Positions 8,801 through 22,703 of a DNA stretch of 64,000 nt are shown here, piece after piece. Source of the DNA: Mauremys mutica (lineage: Eukaryota > Chordata > Testudines > Geoemydidae); NCBI RefSeq assembly GCF_020497125.1, contig NC_059077.1, positions 26,611,340-26,675,339 of the forward strand, written 5' to 3'. Position numbers and translations under genes: made by a program. Under the pieces are notes generated by a model. The model worked only from the letters and a program-made list of their open reading frames with translations, searched no databases and was not told the origin of the DNA. How positions within the stretch are numbered: the first letter of the stretch is position 1; every line of letters begins with the position of its first letter.

Positions 8801-9176
8801 TGACGTAACAGTGAAAGTATATCATTCTCATGGAGAATGTCAAGGTCAAGGAAATAAACATTAGACAAACAGAAATAAATCTGTAGGCTCAATTGAAATT
8901 TATCTCAGGGTTTATCTTTTGGACAACCAATGGAAAAAAAATACATAGGATGGGTCAAATACAACTGAAGAGCTTGATAAATATGTGTGAAATGTTCTGG
9001 AAAAAGTCAACTGAGCTAGCAAGCGCTGATAAACTATTAACAGACTACAGTCAAGAAGAACAATTTATGAAACTATCATTAAAAAAAACCCCATACCAAA
9101 TACTAATCTATGTAATGAGAATAATCAGAGGACTCTTGCTGCAGGCTAGTAAGTATAGAGAGTATCTACTTTCAGA

Positions 9177-9490
9177 CAGGGCTGCCTGCGGGGGGGCGGG
9201 GGGCAAGTGGGGCAATTTGCCCCAGGCCCCGCAGGGGCCCCCATGAGAGTTTTTCAGGGTCCCTGGAGCGGGGTCCTTCACTTGCTCCGGGGGCCCCGGA
9301 AAACTCTCGCAGGGCCCAGGCCCCCGGAGCTTCTTCCGCTCTGGGTCTTTGGCAGCTATTCGGCAGTGGGGGGTCCTTCCACTCCAGGACTCGCCACCGA
9401 AGTGCCCCGAAGACCCACGGCAGGGGATCCTTCCGCCCCGGGACCTGCCGCCGAAGACCCAAGGCCCCCTGAATCCTCTGGGTGGCCCTG
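9177..9490. mobile_element. GC-rich hAT-type MITE, 314 bp
   Basis: Ends are CAGGGCTGCC and, inverted, CAGGGCCACC. The flanks are CTTTCAGA (9169-9176) and CTTTCAAA (9491-9498), an 8-bp duplication with one change, typical of hAT. GC content is far above the surroundings. ORFs over 100 codons crossing it on both strands have proline/glycine-rich low-complexity products and are not genes. Confidence 0.85.
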
Positions 9491-9498
9491 CTTTCAAA

Positions 9499-11317
9499 CA
9501 TTCCCAACTTTTCTAGGATAGTAATTAGTCATATTCGGCCCTCAATTAGTAATCTATGTGACCCCTTTGAACTCAACGGGATTGCATAGGTAGAACTTGG
9601 GTCTGAATTTGACAATAAATTTGCCACTATAAGTAATGCTAAATGGAACCTGCAGAATTTGTGGGTCAGTTTACAATATAATTTATCAAGAAACATTTTT
9701 TCAGCTGTATATTCTGGCATTGATTGGATTATTTGGGCTCCAATGAAAAAGCCTCTTCTCACATTTTATTTTCACCAGTGGTGGAGGGGGTCAGTTTTCA
9801 AATGTGAGCAGGCATCTTAGCATGATGTCAAAACAAGGCATGTAGAGACTCAAATTGCGTATGTAGTCAGCCACATTCCCATTTTAGCCTCCTTTGCTTT
9901 GATGTCAGCAGGAGAAGGCAGGATTTAATTGACCTATTAGGGTACCCATGTTTGAAATGTTAGTCTCCCTCCCTAGTGTCCACAATTGAAATTGTTTGTG
10001 ATGTGCCCTGGCTCTCTCCAGACCCAGTTGTTAATGTCTGTATAAGGTTTTTATTTCTAGCTCTGCATTTACTGTTCCTCTAGGCTGTCTTAATGGTGTT
10101 AATCTTATGTGGGCAGCACCATTTCTCTGTATCGGTAAAATGTGCCTGGCTAACTCTACCCATGTGTTTTGACTTGCTAAATAAATTAAATATGTAATAT
10201 GTAATAATTACAGTTTACATCACTTCATCCTACCCTTAGCCTTAGGGAGTTTAGCTTTGCAAATCAATGTTCTAGCTAAAATGTAGGTTTATTTATTACA
10301 CCCTCATCTCAAATGCTATTGACACGATCTGTAGAGATGAAACAAAGTTAAGGCTTAGTTCCTGTTTGTTCTTTTAAAGCTGTGATATGCCTGCCTAATA
10401 CAATGTGCACCAAAGTCAATGAGAGCCTTTCTGGCTTCAATGAATTGGTTCAGACCCAGTAAACCAAGCTGCAAAATTATTTAAACAAATGTAATGTAAT
10501 AAATATATTTCCACAAACAACAAAAAAGTTATTAAACAGTTATGGTTGCATAAGGGCAACATCTTCTCACACATACCACTAACATGGAGGAAATTTCCAG
10601 TTAAGATATCCTACTATAACCTGTCTTAACCCCCACATCTTCCCCACTTCCACTGACACACTCTACCCCTCTGTTAATAAGTCCCATATACCTCTAACAT
10701 GTAGAGTAACAAATACACACCATGATAATACTTTAATGCAAACCCCTAACTGTGACCTCCAAAATATTAACATGCACGTCTGTGTTTCATGTACTGGTGA
10801 GGTGTATGATTTGTCACACTCAAAGTAGCAGTTAAAGCAGTGAAGTGGTTAAATTTCATCTCCATATGTACTGGATAATTTTAATAAGCCTGACACTGGA
10901 TAGCATATCTAACAAGACCTGTTAGCAGGTATTAGAACTACATACAAATTTTGCATGTTCATTATACAGACAATGGAGACCCTGCAGGAACAGCTCAGTT
11001 AGGGGAGAAAGTTCAGGCTGTTGTTTTATTTTCTGTTGTATGCGTTACTGTAAAGCCAAAGCCCAGGATGTGGGTAAATCTGACCTTATCCTTCGCAAGT
11101 GGGCATTATTTGAAGCAGGATGGAAATTCTGCCTGATCACAAGATCCATTTTGATAGAAGATACCCAATTTATCTAATTCTTTTCAGACAAGTTTGTGTA
11201 TGAGTCAATTCATTATGAAAAGTTTCCCAATCCAAGTGGAGGGAATGGAGGAAGATGTTAGTGCTTTAGCTTCCCTGTAGGATTGATTATTAACTGTTTG
11301 AGGGCTTCATGTGAGAC
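9499..11317. other. No gene recognised
   Basis: AT-rich DNA with no convincing ORF. A few lines (about 10400-10460) carry the CAATGAGAGCC/TCAGACCCAG text of old dispersed repeats but cannot be bounded. Confidence 0.5.
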
Positions 11318-11325
11318 ATCTGTAG

Positions 11326-11504
11326 CAGTGCTTACTTTGTAATGAAAGAAGTGCTGGGGCTCAAGCAATTAGGTGCCAGGGCTCAAGCAATTTTTTTACA
11401 TTCATAACTTATGCAGCAAGCCCAGAGATGCTGGGTCTATGAATTGCCAAGCCTAGAGGTGCTGGGGCTCGACCCTGGCAAGCCCTGGCATAAATTAAGC
11501 ACTG
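11326..11504. mobile_element. hAT-type MITE, 179 bp
   Basis: Ends read CAGTGCTTACTTTGT and, inverted, CAGTGCTTAATTTATG. The flanks ATCTGTAG (11318-11325) and ATCTCTAG (11505-11512) agree at 7 of 8 positions, as expected for an ageing hAT target duplication. Confidence 0.8.
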
Positions 11505-11512
11505 ATCTCTAG

Positions 11513-12743
11513 GAACGACTGAGAAAACGGAGCCTTTTTGTCTTTGACCGTCTGGCATGGTATATACTATGGATTCCTCCCATTTTGCTATTAACTGATG
11601 TTATGAAGAGACACAATATAGCAGGGCAATAGCTACTGGGCACTCGTGGGTAAAGTGGTGCCTTTTGTATCGTTTGTCTATAGGTGGCTTTTTGAATGTT
11701 TTGGGATCCTTTGGGATGAAATGCACTTTATCCATAAGGCAAAGGCCAGATCATACATCTGTGTGGAAATACTCTCACAGGGCCAAGTTCCCCTGAACAG
11801 TTTACTCTAAATTCTTCTGCTGTCTCTGCCCTGCTCTGAAGAAACTGAGGTCAGGCCCATGAACCCTTCAGATCTCCTGAGATCCATGTGAATCATGGGG
11901 ATTTTCTGTGGGCACTGGGTCATGCATGAAGATGCTCTGAGCCTCTGGGTGTCCTGCCTCTCTGCCCCAGCCCCCTGATGATAACACATCACCATTAGAA
12001 CTGTGCTAGCATGGATTCCCCAGCTGGCACCTCCCCCTTCAAATGGGCTCCCCTGTGCCCAGGGGACTCCACAGAAAAGTTCATATAGCCTCTGATGTAT
12101 TCATTTTCCTCCTCTGTATTCTCTGAGTGTGGGAGGTGATGATGGTGTCCTTTGACTCCATTCTCTCCCTCCTCCCGAGACTCACTGAAAACTCTGTGCT
12201 CCAAGGAAGGAGCAAAACTTCCATGGAGACGACTGAGCTCCCTCTTCTGTGGAGCAGGGAGGTCCATGCATGGAGGGTCCCCTCTGCTGATGAATCCCTG
12301 AGCTTGATCTAGTCCTGGATGCTCATGTTGGGTGAGGTGCATCTGGGGCCTGAAACGCCCCCCTCCCTGTTGGAAGGCACTGATCCTACTGGGAAAGGGT
12401 TCAGTGGGATCTGTGAGTCAGTAAGATCAACTGGTACCCAGCTAGATATAAAGGAAGTGAGAGTGGCTTTTTACAGCGGGAGGGAGAGCCTAATGTGTGG
12501 TTGGAGCAGTGTTGAGGAAGAAACTCTAGGGAGCAGCAAAGCCTAGGGAAAAGGCGTAAGCTGAACTCGGTTATATCACTAATAATTTCTTTGTTAATAA
12601 AGCCAAACCCCAGGAAGGGAATAGGTATTTGGACTCTGCACAATGTGAAGGCTTTGGGAGCAAGTGGGGAAGAGCTCCTGATCATACAGGGCATAAGTGG
12701 CTAACGCACACTTTACAGCCGCTGGTCAAACAGGGAGAGGGGG
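11513..12743. other. No gene recognised
   Basis: ORFs of 60-115 codons around 12.0-12.7 kb overlap on both strands and lack known domains. I see nothing classifiable. Confidence 0.45.
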
Positions 12744-13075
12744 ACTGCCAACTTTAACTGTTTGATTATGAGTCTTGAGATATTTGTAATGTTTTTTTTC
12801 CTGAATGGCCCAGCTCCTGAAATCATGCGATTACATGAAAAATCTCAGGGTTTGTTTAAAAAACAAAACGAAAAAGAAGCTTCTAGCCTTTAGGGTTGTG
12901 GAGAAAAGTTTGAAAATGTGATTTCCGAAGGCTCAAAAATCCAGAAGGCAAATAAAAATGACCCCTAAATGATGTATTATTAGAATCCAAAACATCATCT
13001 CATTTAAAAGCTAATCTCATGAATTTTTTTGGTGGGGGTCCGACTCTTGATTTTTGAACACTTGGGATTGGCAGT
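12744..13075. mobile_element. MITE copy A (ACTGCCAAC family)
   Basis: The ends are ACTGCCAAC and its inverse GTTGGCAGT-like (ATTGGCAGT). The reverse complement aligns through most of its length with copy B at 13865-14140: CTCATGA, GGGGTCC, CATTTTT and TTCAAAAAT blocks occur in the same order. Confidence 0.65.
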
Positions 13076-13864
13076 ACTAAAACCACCCCGTTCCCCTTTG
13101 ACATTTGAGCACTAAAGATAATAAAATAAATGTGATGCTGTTCCACACAGAAAGAGGAAGAGAGATTAAGCAAGACTGATGCCTTGAGTAGTTGTTTTCC
13201 AGATTTCTAGAGCTGCATTCATTCAACAGTTAATAATCAGCTAGGTACAAAGACAGGGAACTGATTTTAATAATTGCAAACAATGCATTTTTTGCTGCTA
13301 TGTCCTAAGGAACAAAACTAAAACTTTAACACATGAGCCTACCTACTGCTCTAGATCCATGTACCTATCTCCCACTGATGCTACAGGAGTTTTGCAAGCT
13401 GTTTTCTAGGGCAACACATGGCCCATGGCTGTGATAAATGGCAAAGCTGTATGTAAGGAAAAGATCCAGGTTGAAATCAGCGAGAACACTCTTCCTGTTT
13501 GGGCAAGAGTCTACAGAAGGCTCACATCTTCTGTCAAATATAAATGTTTTTCAAGTAAACAGAGGGGCAGGACAGCTTTCAAACAGATGTGGGGCTTTCA
13601 TCCCTAAATAAAAATCCATTATGTGCTTCCTAATCATTTGTATATTTAGTCCCTTAAGTTCTTAAAAGATATTAGAAAAAGGAAAAAAAAATGATGTTTA
13701 CAGATTGTTCAAGGACATAAAACAGGCTAAGATGGGGGACAGTAAATCCCATACAACTGAGCATTGTTTAAAACATATGCTTCCGTTTAGGCTTTGGAGT
13801 ATAATGACTGATAAGTATCTAATACTCCCATTTCAGGGAAAGTCTCCTCAGGACCAGTACTAGT

Positions 13865-14140
13865 ACTGCCAACCCCCAGGGTTCAAAAATTGAGTCAGAC
13901 CCTGCCCCTCATGATATTGCCTTAAGAAAATGAGATTTTTAAAAAAAAATAATAGTTTTGGGGTCCTTTTTAATATGCCTCCTGCATTTTTGACCTTTAG
14001 AGTGCACTCAGGTCACATTTACAAGCTTTTATCTGCAATCATGAGGGCCAGAAACTGAGTTTATTTAAAATGCATATAATCATATGACTCCAAGACCTGG
14101 GGCTTTAAGAAAAATGCCTAATATAATAATGGTTGGCAAT
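13865..14140. mobile_element. MITE copy B, inverted relative to copy A
   Basis: Begins ACTGCCAACCCCCAGG and ends GGTTGGCAAT. It matches the reverse complement of copy A at about two thirds to three quarters of positions by eye. The two copies are about 790 bp apart. Confidence 0.65.
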
Positions 14141-14349
14141 GCTGCAGTACACAGGCACCAAGCAAGGACCTTTGTGACACTTAAACTCCAGCTTTGCCCT
14201 TTACTGAGCACCAATAAATGAAATACTAGAGTTTCCCTCTGTTTCATGTACTGCTAGCTGGGCAATAATTTGAGAGGACTCCATGTTTCTAAAACTGAAC
14301 TGCTCTTTGTTAAGATAACTATTTACAGAGGTGCTGCAATTGCAGCTAG

Positions 14350-15600
14350 CATTCCAGCCATGTCCACACTGACTTCCTGCTGCTTCCTCCAAACTCTTCC
14401 CTCCTGCAACCTGCGTTCCCCCCTCAAAGTTCCATCAGGTTGTTACATCTTTTTTTACAATTATTAGTGTTGTGGGTTTTTTTTGTGTAAGCATTTGCTT
14501 AACTGCTGGGACCAGAGGTTACTAGTACATAGCCCACCATAAAGGTTACAGTCTGTATCACCATCTCATTGTGGCTAGTTAAGCCTCATAATACTTCAAG
14601 AATGCTGGTCTTTGAACCAGTCTCCTACTTCTTGTTTGTACTATTGCTGTTGGTGAGGGACTTGCTTCCATCCTGTTGCTATCTTCAGTCTGTTGTTCAG
14701 TCCTGTTGGTCCTCTGTGTTGCTAATACCTCATTTCTTCTGATTCTTCTACATCAGGCCAGCTCTTCCCAAGTACTCCTACTCATGGCCTTGGTCCCATC
14801 TGGCTGGGTGATAGAGGGTAGCTTCCTGTGATACTTGCTTCTTGTGATATGGTCAGGATTGGAGTATCAACTCTTCTTGCTGCCTGTAGCACCCTAACTT
14901 GTTTGGTGCAGTGCATGGAGCTTCCCCTCAGAGATTCAAAGGTATTGTAGCATGTTGATAATGCGTCTCCTGTTCCACAGAGTCATCTATGTTGTACTCT
15001 TTGTTGTGCTCTGCTCAGTGTATCTACCACCAGCAGTAACTTTCCTGGACAGAGCCTTATCCTGGCCTCATAGCACTGGAGTTTCACTAACGTGTGGTAG
15101 TCACTTGGGTGCACTTAACAGTGGTTTCTTCATCATGCTTTCTAATGGCTGGTGATCAGACTTCATATCCACCTTGTGCCCAAAAGTGAGCTGATGCAAT
15201 CATTCCATTCCAGAGAGCACAGCCAGTATCTCCTTTTCTGTCTGAGCACATCCCCTTTCTGGGTAGTGTGCCTGCAATCACTGGTAGTAGGTAGTGACTT
15301 CTTTTCAACGCTCTGTTAAGTGGTTTTGGTTTGGATCAATACAGACCCTCAGTTTACCTAAATGTTATCTTGCCACTGCTAGGCTGCTGTTTCAGTGGGT
15401 GTAATGGTGCCTTTTTGCATGGTTGCCAGTTCCTTCTTCAGTGGCTCCTCTAGTGCTAATGGAACTACTGTTTCAGTAGTCTCATGGATTGCACATGGGG
15501 GTCTATTTCTAACTTCAGCTTGCCCTCCTGCTGTCCATCTCCTGCAACCTATTCTCCTCCTTCCAAGTTCCATGCAGGTTGCTGCACACTCTTATAGCCA
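14350..15600 (-). pseudogene. Decayed Ty3/gypsy pol (RT and RNase H parts)
   Basis: Reading the minus strand from 15570 down, one finds a pre-RT block (PLALEEPLKKELATM), then the RT start (KLRVCID, NRALKRSHY in shifting frames), a deletion of the central RT, then RNase H text (EKEILAVLSGME, LHQLTFGHKV, KSDHQPLESMMKK) near 15130-15230 and VVDTLSRA near 15030. These are standard Ty3/gypsy Pol signatures. Frames change repeatedly and stops occur, and the YxDD region is missing. The lower-coordinate limit is uncertain. Confidence 0.75.
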
Positions 15601-18600
15601 TTTTTTCTCTATGGAATCTGTGCAGAAACTTCACAGTTGAGCCTCTGTCGTACCTAACCCTGACTGAAGAGCCAACATATTTTCTACATTGCATGGTGAG
15701 CTGGGACTCAGGTCTCTGGCAACATTCCCTCCTGCTAGCACAGACCATGAGATCACACCACTTCTCATGCTCCTATATTACTCTGAAGATAGCCCACACT
15801 GACACAGACACTTAGTACTCAACTATGTATAACTCCGAGAGAGAACATTGATGATGACAGGCAGGGAAAGAGATCTCCGAAAAACTGGCAATACCCCCAC
15901 AGTTTACTGTCTCAAAAGAGAAACAGAAGCTTTCCCCCGTGCCTCTTGCAGCCTCCTACCAGACGGTGACTCACAATGGTTTCAACTTGCTGATGATTAG
16001 GAGCTTGGGGATTAGGCTTTGAACAATTATTTGGCTGAAAAAAAAACTCAATTGTTTTTCAGTGCTTAGTTACAGGCCAGAGTTTCTGTTAAAATATGTT
16101 GGAAATATGCCCCATTCTGATCCCTTTGCCCTCAACTGTACAGCTCAAGCAGCTCCATTCTTTCTCCTCCTCCTTTTTCCACAGTGCTCAGCTCTCTCCA
16201 CCTCCTACTGCCACTGCTGTGTTGTGCTCAGCCCTGGGGACTGACAGAGTTGGCCATGCAAGAGAAAGAGCTAAGCACGGATGTAGAGGCAGAGATGAAC
16301 CATCCAGAAACATGTAAATTGGGGCAAATAGGTCACTTATTTGCACAGGTGACAACTTTCCAGTGTGTCGGGGGTATGCTGCAACAGCTTGAGCTAAAGA
16401 GTCAGCTTTGGTGGCTGGGGCTGTAACAGATTCATATTCTCTGAGGAGGACATGTAATATACACTCACCAGTTGGTTACAGTTAGTCTTCTGGGCAGGAG
16501 ACAAACCCCTCAGAATACTTAGGCTTAAAACTGCCTTCTCTCATTGCATGGGAGCAAGGTCAGGCCCCTACCAACTTAGGACATCTCCAAATGACCATTG
16601 TTCCATTGGAAAATAGTTTCTATGTATTGAGTGACTTTCTCTTTAACCATAATAATTAATTGGTGCAGTTACATATCACAGTCTACATCATTGCCTAGCA
16701 TTATTAGTACTCTTCATTTTGTACAAGACTATTAACATCTGCTAGAACTTTACAAGAGTTCAGTGAGGTGGCTAACCAATTTTACGGGGTGTATCTCAAA
16801 CTGAGGGCTTTATTATACTGATTTGCTATACTGGTAGCTTTGTAATTATTTTAGCTCAACCAATAATAGTAAAATAAGAGGACATACAACCCTGCTGTAT
16901 TGAGAGTATGATGGACACATGGCTCTTTCAGTGCTTTCTCACAAAATTCTGCATGGAGTACTAGCATTTAAGCATTTGTAAGTGAATTTAAAATGATTTT
17001 TATTAAAATTAATTCAGCTGAGACATCATGCATAAGTTAGGGACAGATACCAAGATTTTCAGAAGTGACCGGTGAATTTGGGTGCCCAGCTTGATACATT
17101 TCAAAGGATTTGATGTTTCCAGAAAATGCTGAGAAACCCACCCTTTGAAAATCAGGTCACTACAGAGCATCTCAAGAGGGGCACCCAAAGTCACTAGCAT
17201 CTTTTGATGTTGGCCAGGTAACACCATTTTGTTCTGGTTTTGCAGAAACTACATCCTAGGACACTGAATCAGGATATCGGATTACAAGCATTAGATATTC
17301 AAAACAAGCTCTCACTGGCTGAATGTGAGGCAGGTTACTGTTGCTTGAAGAAACAGTAGCCTTACATAAATGAATCCTTTCATGGAATGTCCCAGCAGAC
17401 ACCACAATATACTCCACTCAGGTGTGGATGGCATGTTGGGTTCCCTTTGTGATGAGGGGGAAAGCCTGTGTCCTTTTAGCTTGTTCAAGCACTGCATATG
17501 CTAAAATGTTTTTGCCAGCCCTAAGGAAACTTTCCAGTTTCTAAAGATGCCACTCCTCACAATGGGAATCCAAGATGGCAGCTGTGGTAGAGCCCCCATA
17601 ATCACTTTAGAAGTGTTTGGTTGTTTGCAAAACCCTCTTATAAGATCTGATAGCTTTTTATGTACTTGTTGAGCTCTTCTGGTTATAACCCACGTGTCGG
17701 CAACAGTTTCTCCCCATCCTCTCAAAAATTGCAATATGTATGGCCATGGTTTTCAGAACCCAAAGGCTAGGAATGTGGTCTAGAGGAAGTGTGAGGAATT
17801 TGTGCTATTTTAAAAAGTAGTGAGAAGCTTTTAAACCCTAGCAATCACTTTATATCTCTTATTATCAATTTACACTTTCAAGCCACCTTTGCAATGAAAA
17901 TAGTGGCAAACTTTTTTTATATCCTCCCTCCAAAAGAATCCCAAACCTGATATTTGTCTTTACATGAGCAAATCATGGGTAGGCTATGACCTCATGCTTT
18001 GCAGACTGAAAGTCTGTCTCTGTCCCTTGACATAGTCGCCTGCTTCAATAGACAAGCCCTCAAATTTTGTTTGTAGTCATGCTAGAACTTCTGCCTTGTG
18101 GTTGACTTTCCTCCTGGTTCCGTTGCCTGCCGTGAGATTGCTCAGATATGCATTGCCTGCAGCTTGTATTCCCTTGTATAATTTTCACACCTCAGTGATT
18201 TCCTTGATAGGATACATTTTAAACAACTTTTGGTTTTTTGGGCTGACTTATGTCTGCTTTAGGCTTTCCTTTGCCATGCTGTTTAAACTGAAAACATTTT
18301 GGCATAACATGTTAGGGTGTGATCCCTTTTAGAGAGGTACTCAATGCCAGCCTAGCTCTGTAGGACTGTGAAAGGTTTCTTGCAGAGAAGATGTGTCTTG
18401 CAGCATTATGCAGGAACTTCTTATAATCTAATAATTTTTCTGTCACCTTCCATGTGACCTAGGGCAACAGGCCAAGCAATCTGTGAGTCAGCAAGCACAA
18501 TGCTACTCTAATATTTATTGGGATTAGTCAAATGGATAAGCATTTTCAAGTTCTGGCCCTTTATTATTACATCTGATCACAGTAACATATTTTATTATAC

Positions 18601-21600
18601 ATCTAGATCCAATTAGATACCATTGATAGGCTGAAGAGATAAACAGATATCAAAGGCAACATTTTTCCATGTACAAAACCTGTATACATCCGTTCTTAAC
18701 AATATAAACTCTTAAATTATTGAGTGTAGATGAAATGGGGCTGGTATGGCTAAATCATTTGCACAACTATTACTCATGTTGCATGTGCAAATATAGATTT
18801 GCACTCGCAAATGCAGCTGTAAGTTGATCTCCGTTTCCATTCTTATGAAAATCTAAATTTTTAAAGCAGATGAAAAATAATTACAAGAATCACATCAGAA
18901 GCTGCAACTATTTTCACAGCTGGTGCCATACCTGGAGACACAGGAAGTATTGCTTACATTTGAGTTCCTGAGAGAAGCAGGAGGCTTCCAAGTGTGGCTG
19001 GAGGTTTAATTTAGCAGTGGTTTAACCCCTGCAGCATTCTCAGTATTTAGGAGTTAAATACCATTGTACTTTTAAAAATTAATTTCAAATTTATAAAAAT
19101 AAGCTCCACTTGAATTTTTACTTTTTGATTTACTTCTGAGGTTACTGTATGAACTCCAGCTGAGTTTATATTGCTCCAATATGACTATGCAAGAGGGTAA
19201 GGTGAAGTAAGCTATCTCCTCCTCCTCCCCCATCCAACTTAACCTGTGAATGGTTTGCCTAGAACAGGAGTCTGAGTGCATTGAGAGGAGAAGGTTTTGC
19301 TAGGTCACTACTTCCCTTAGTGAACAATGGGGTAAGATGGAGACAGGAATTTTGCAGAATCATGGCTCCACCCTCTCACAAACCACCAAACAGACTTGGT
19401 TTGGTGTAAGGGAGAGAGTATGTGACATCTGGCAATGGGCTGATGTGGCACCCCTCCCCTGAGAAGACTTCTGAATCATAGTTCTATTCTAGAGCTCTTC
19501 CTGAGGAGGTGCTGCTAGGCAGGGCTCCGTATTCAGGGCAAAGAGTAATGTCGTGGTCTAACTCTTTATAGTAAATAGTTGCTGACTTGCAATATCAATT
19601 CAAGCTTAGCATCAATCTTGTGAGCTGGGGTTGAACTGAGGAGGCTTGGAGGAGTCATTGGACTGAGATGCTGTTTATAGTAGGTTGGACAGATGTTCAA
19701 AATAATATTGTGCATGCTCTCTGAGCTCCACTGGGCTCCCCCCTAGCAGGACTTGAATATGCTCAGGGGCTATGATAGGATCTTTGGATTTGGCTCCTTT
19801 TTAACTGGAGAAGAAAAATAAACAGTGGTACCTCTTTAGTACTCACTTGTGGTACCACAATGGGATGTCACTCACAGTAAATTGTGCAGATCTGTGATGC
19901 CCAGCATTCTCTTTCTTACTTGAGGAATGAAATAATTTAAATATCAACATAGTTAACTATCATCACAGGACAGCTGCATTAATACTTCACTTCAGTGAAT
20001 GGGGTAGTTCACACTTCACATTTGGATCACGTTCAGCTTTTCTTTGCATCTAAAATAGCTAAAGATTGATTTTAAAAGCTCAGTTTCTGGAGAAGAAAAC
20101 AGCAGCAGCTTGAGAGAGGTGCTGGGCTTGCATAAAATTGTGTACCAGCCCTTTCTGAACCCTCCTTGTGATGTGCAGCACACTTCATGGGTATCCGTCA
20201 GTTGTACTGACTTCAGTAGGTGTTGTGGACACTTGGGAGACGTTCAGCCACTCTCAGGATTTGGTCTTAGGGTAGATCTGTAGATATTTCTATAAGAAAA
20301 CTATCCCTTAAGTAAGAAAAGAATGAAACCCGTGATCTTGTAGTGACCCAAAGTCCAGTATTATATCTTCATTCACTTCTCTAAGCTGCAGGGAATTATT
20401 ATTCTGTGAACATTTTTAGTAACAGAATTTAATAGACACAAAGGCAATAAGAAAGCTCTCTTGTAAAGCCATGACTCACTGGGCCCAATATACCAGTACC
20501 ATGAGTGGACAGAGCTGCATTGCAGTTAATGGAATTGCACTTGCTTATGATGGTGGCTCAGTTTCTATATTAATAATAAATAATAATAGTACATGGCTGC
20601 TGGATAGATAAAAAGTAATGCATTTGAGGAGCTAAAAGCAATAGTTCATCTGCCTGATAGTTACTGTGCCATGTCTATAATAGAAAAGTTTTACAAGATA
20701 TGAAACTGAAGAAATTGTACCAGTCTTCCTATGTTCCAATTTAAAACTTCTAGAGAGTGGTATACTTTGAAGCTCGGAGTGCAGCATATAGCATAAGCTG
20801 TACATTTTGCCATTTATACCCAATAAGAAAGTGAGGGATAGGACTGATTGTTCTTACTCATGCAAAACTTTCTACTGAAGTCAATGGGATTGCACAATTG
20901 AGCCCTGTGACAAAGTAGAGCTGTAATTATTGGTATGAATTGCATATGTCCACCTATGTAAGACAAAATGTGATTTCTGTACTTGACTTCTAAAATGACA
21001 TATTAGACTAACAAAGGGGATCAGACAGTTTCCGACCCTCACTTGAAGAGAAGACAAAGCAGGCCATTAGGCCAGCAATTAGATACACATGAGATTTTGA
21101 TTAGATATGCACTAACAGCCCCAATCAAGGGAGCAGCCATCATGGGGGCATTCTCCTGGATAGGCCCTGCTAGATGCTCTGGGGGCAAAGGGGAATATAG
21201 CTTCAGGTACCAGGAGACTTCATACCAGGTGCCTGAATCAAAGAACTATTGAGCAATATGATGACTGGGCTCAAATACCCACAGGTAAGGTGGGGGCTTT
21301 TTTAAACCCAGCTTCCTAGAGAGTAATGTGCGTGCGCACACACACTCATGGACACCCACACAGAGGCGGATCTTGGTTTGCAAGGAGGATGGAAATTGGA
21401 TCTATTCTGTTTCTTATAAGGAAAGCCTATCTAAGTTAGCTTGTTAAATGAGACTAAATATGCCTGTAATCTGTTTTAAAATCTCTTTTCCCTCCAATAT
21501 TTTGTTCAAACTAATTAATAACAATACTTGGTTTTAAGAAGGCTGTTGGTCACGGTATGGTTGGTCATAGGGTCCTAAGGGAAAAAACCAAGGGTGCTCA

Positions 21601-22703
21601 AAACTCAGTTGGGTCTGCAGGGGAATAAGTAGTGGGTACGCAGGGCACTGTGCGCAGGTCTTTATCTGAAAGTGGAAGAATCGAGATACCACCCCGAGAC
21701 ACGTAAGAGCAAGAAGCTGAACACTGGAGGTGGGTGCATTTAGAGAAATCAGAAATGGGACAGAGGAACAGCTGGCCCTGGATCCCTGAGAGAGCTCCGA
21801 GAGACCCATAGATATGGCATGCCCCCTTGGTTACTATAATATACGATCTAGTATATTACCATGGTTCTTTAGTAAACTGGAATAAAGAAGTCCGCTAAAA
21901 ATGGGGAGGCTGAGGAACGAATGTTTTTCAGCACGTCATGAAGGAAAATAGAGCGACTGGATCAAATACCTATTTTGTACTTATAAGAAAGTAAACAGGT
22001 TTGATAGTACACATAACCACACATTTTTCATTGCCTCTATGGCTTTCAGAAGTAGAAACTGTTTAAATCAAGAGATTTAAAAAATATCAATTTTACTCAA
22101 GCCCCCCGAAACTTATTTTAATAAAATGTCATTTTAAATCTCGTGGTTTTAATATCCTGTTTTGCAGGCCTCAGAGGTGGTTAACCAGCTTTTTCTTGGC
22201 TGTTTACTTACATATTCATTCGTAGTTTGGCACCAGCAAGTTTAACTTTTTTTCCAATGCAGATTTCAAAAATTCCTCTCCCTTAAACTGGTCAATAAGT
22301 TTTAAAGTGCCTGAGCCAAACCTGACTATGGGAGGCCATTATAGGCTTTGGGGGTGGGGAGTGGGGGAAGCAGTCCCAAACAGCTGCAATATATTACTTC
22401 TTCTATTGAAACATGTGCTGAAGTTTTCCGTAATAAGACTTTTTTCATCTCTCTTGTTGTCAGTGTAAGAACTGAAATTGCATCTGCTCAGTATTGTTCT
22501 CTAATATTTTAGATTGAAGAATTCTATTGAGGCAAATTCATCCTTGCTGTCACTCTATGGGTATCAATGGACAGCAGGGATAAAATTAGCTGTCTGTTAC
22601 TTGCGTTTTACTACAATATGCTGGAATAAGATTACGTAGCTGCTCACCTTGTTCTTCTTTGGTTCATTAGAAAGATTGGCCCAAATTCTCTCTTAACAGC
22701 TGT
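15601..22703. other. No gene recognised (one old palindromic repeat at 17.05 kb)
   Basis: Seven kilobases of AT-rich DNA without a convincing ORF, RNA gene or bounded transposon apart from the repeat annotated at 17046-17160. Short motifs such as ACTGAAGTCAATGGGATTG (near 20878) belong to old dispersed repeats. Confidence 0.5.
17046..17160. repeat. Old palindromic MITE-like repeat
   Basis: Begins CCAAGATTTTCAGAAGTGAC and ends TTTGAAAATCAGGTCAC, so the ends are inverted forms of each other in outline. The same text recurs at 44693-44845. Confidence 0.5.

Noticed and set aside
9108..9521. ORFs over 100 codons on both strands in a GC-rich block; possible CpG island
   Set aside because: The block has hAT ends and an 8-bp target duplication; ORFs cross its borders and have no domain.
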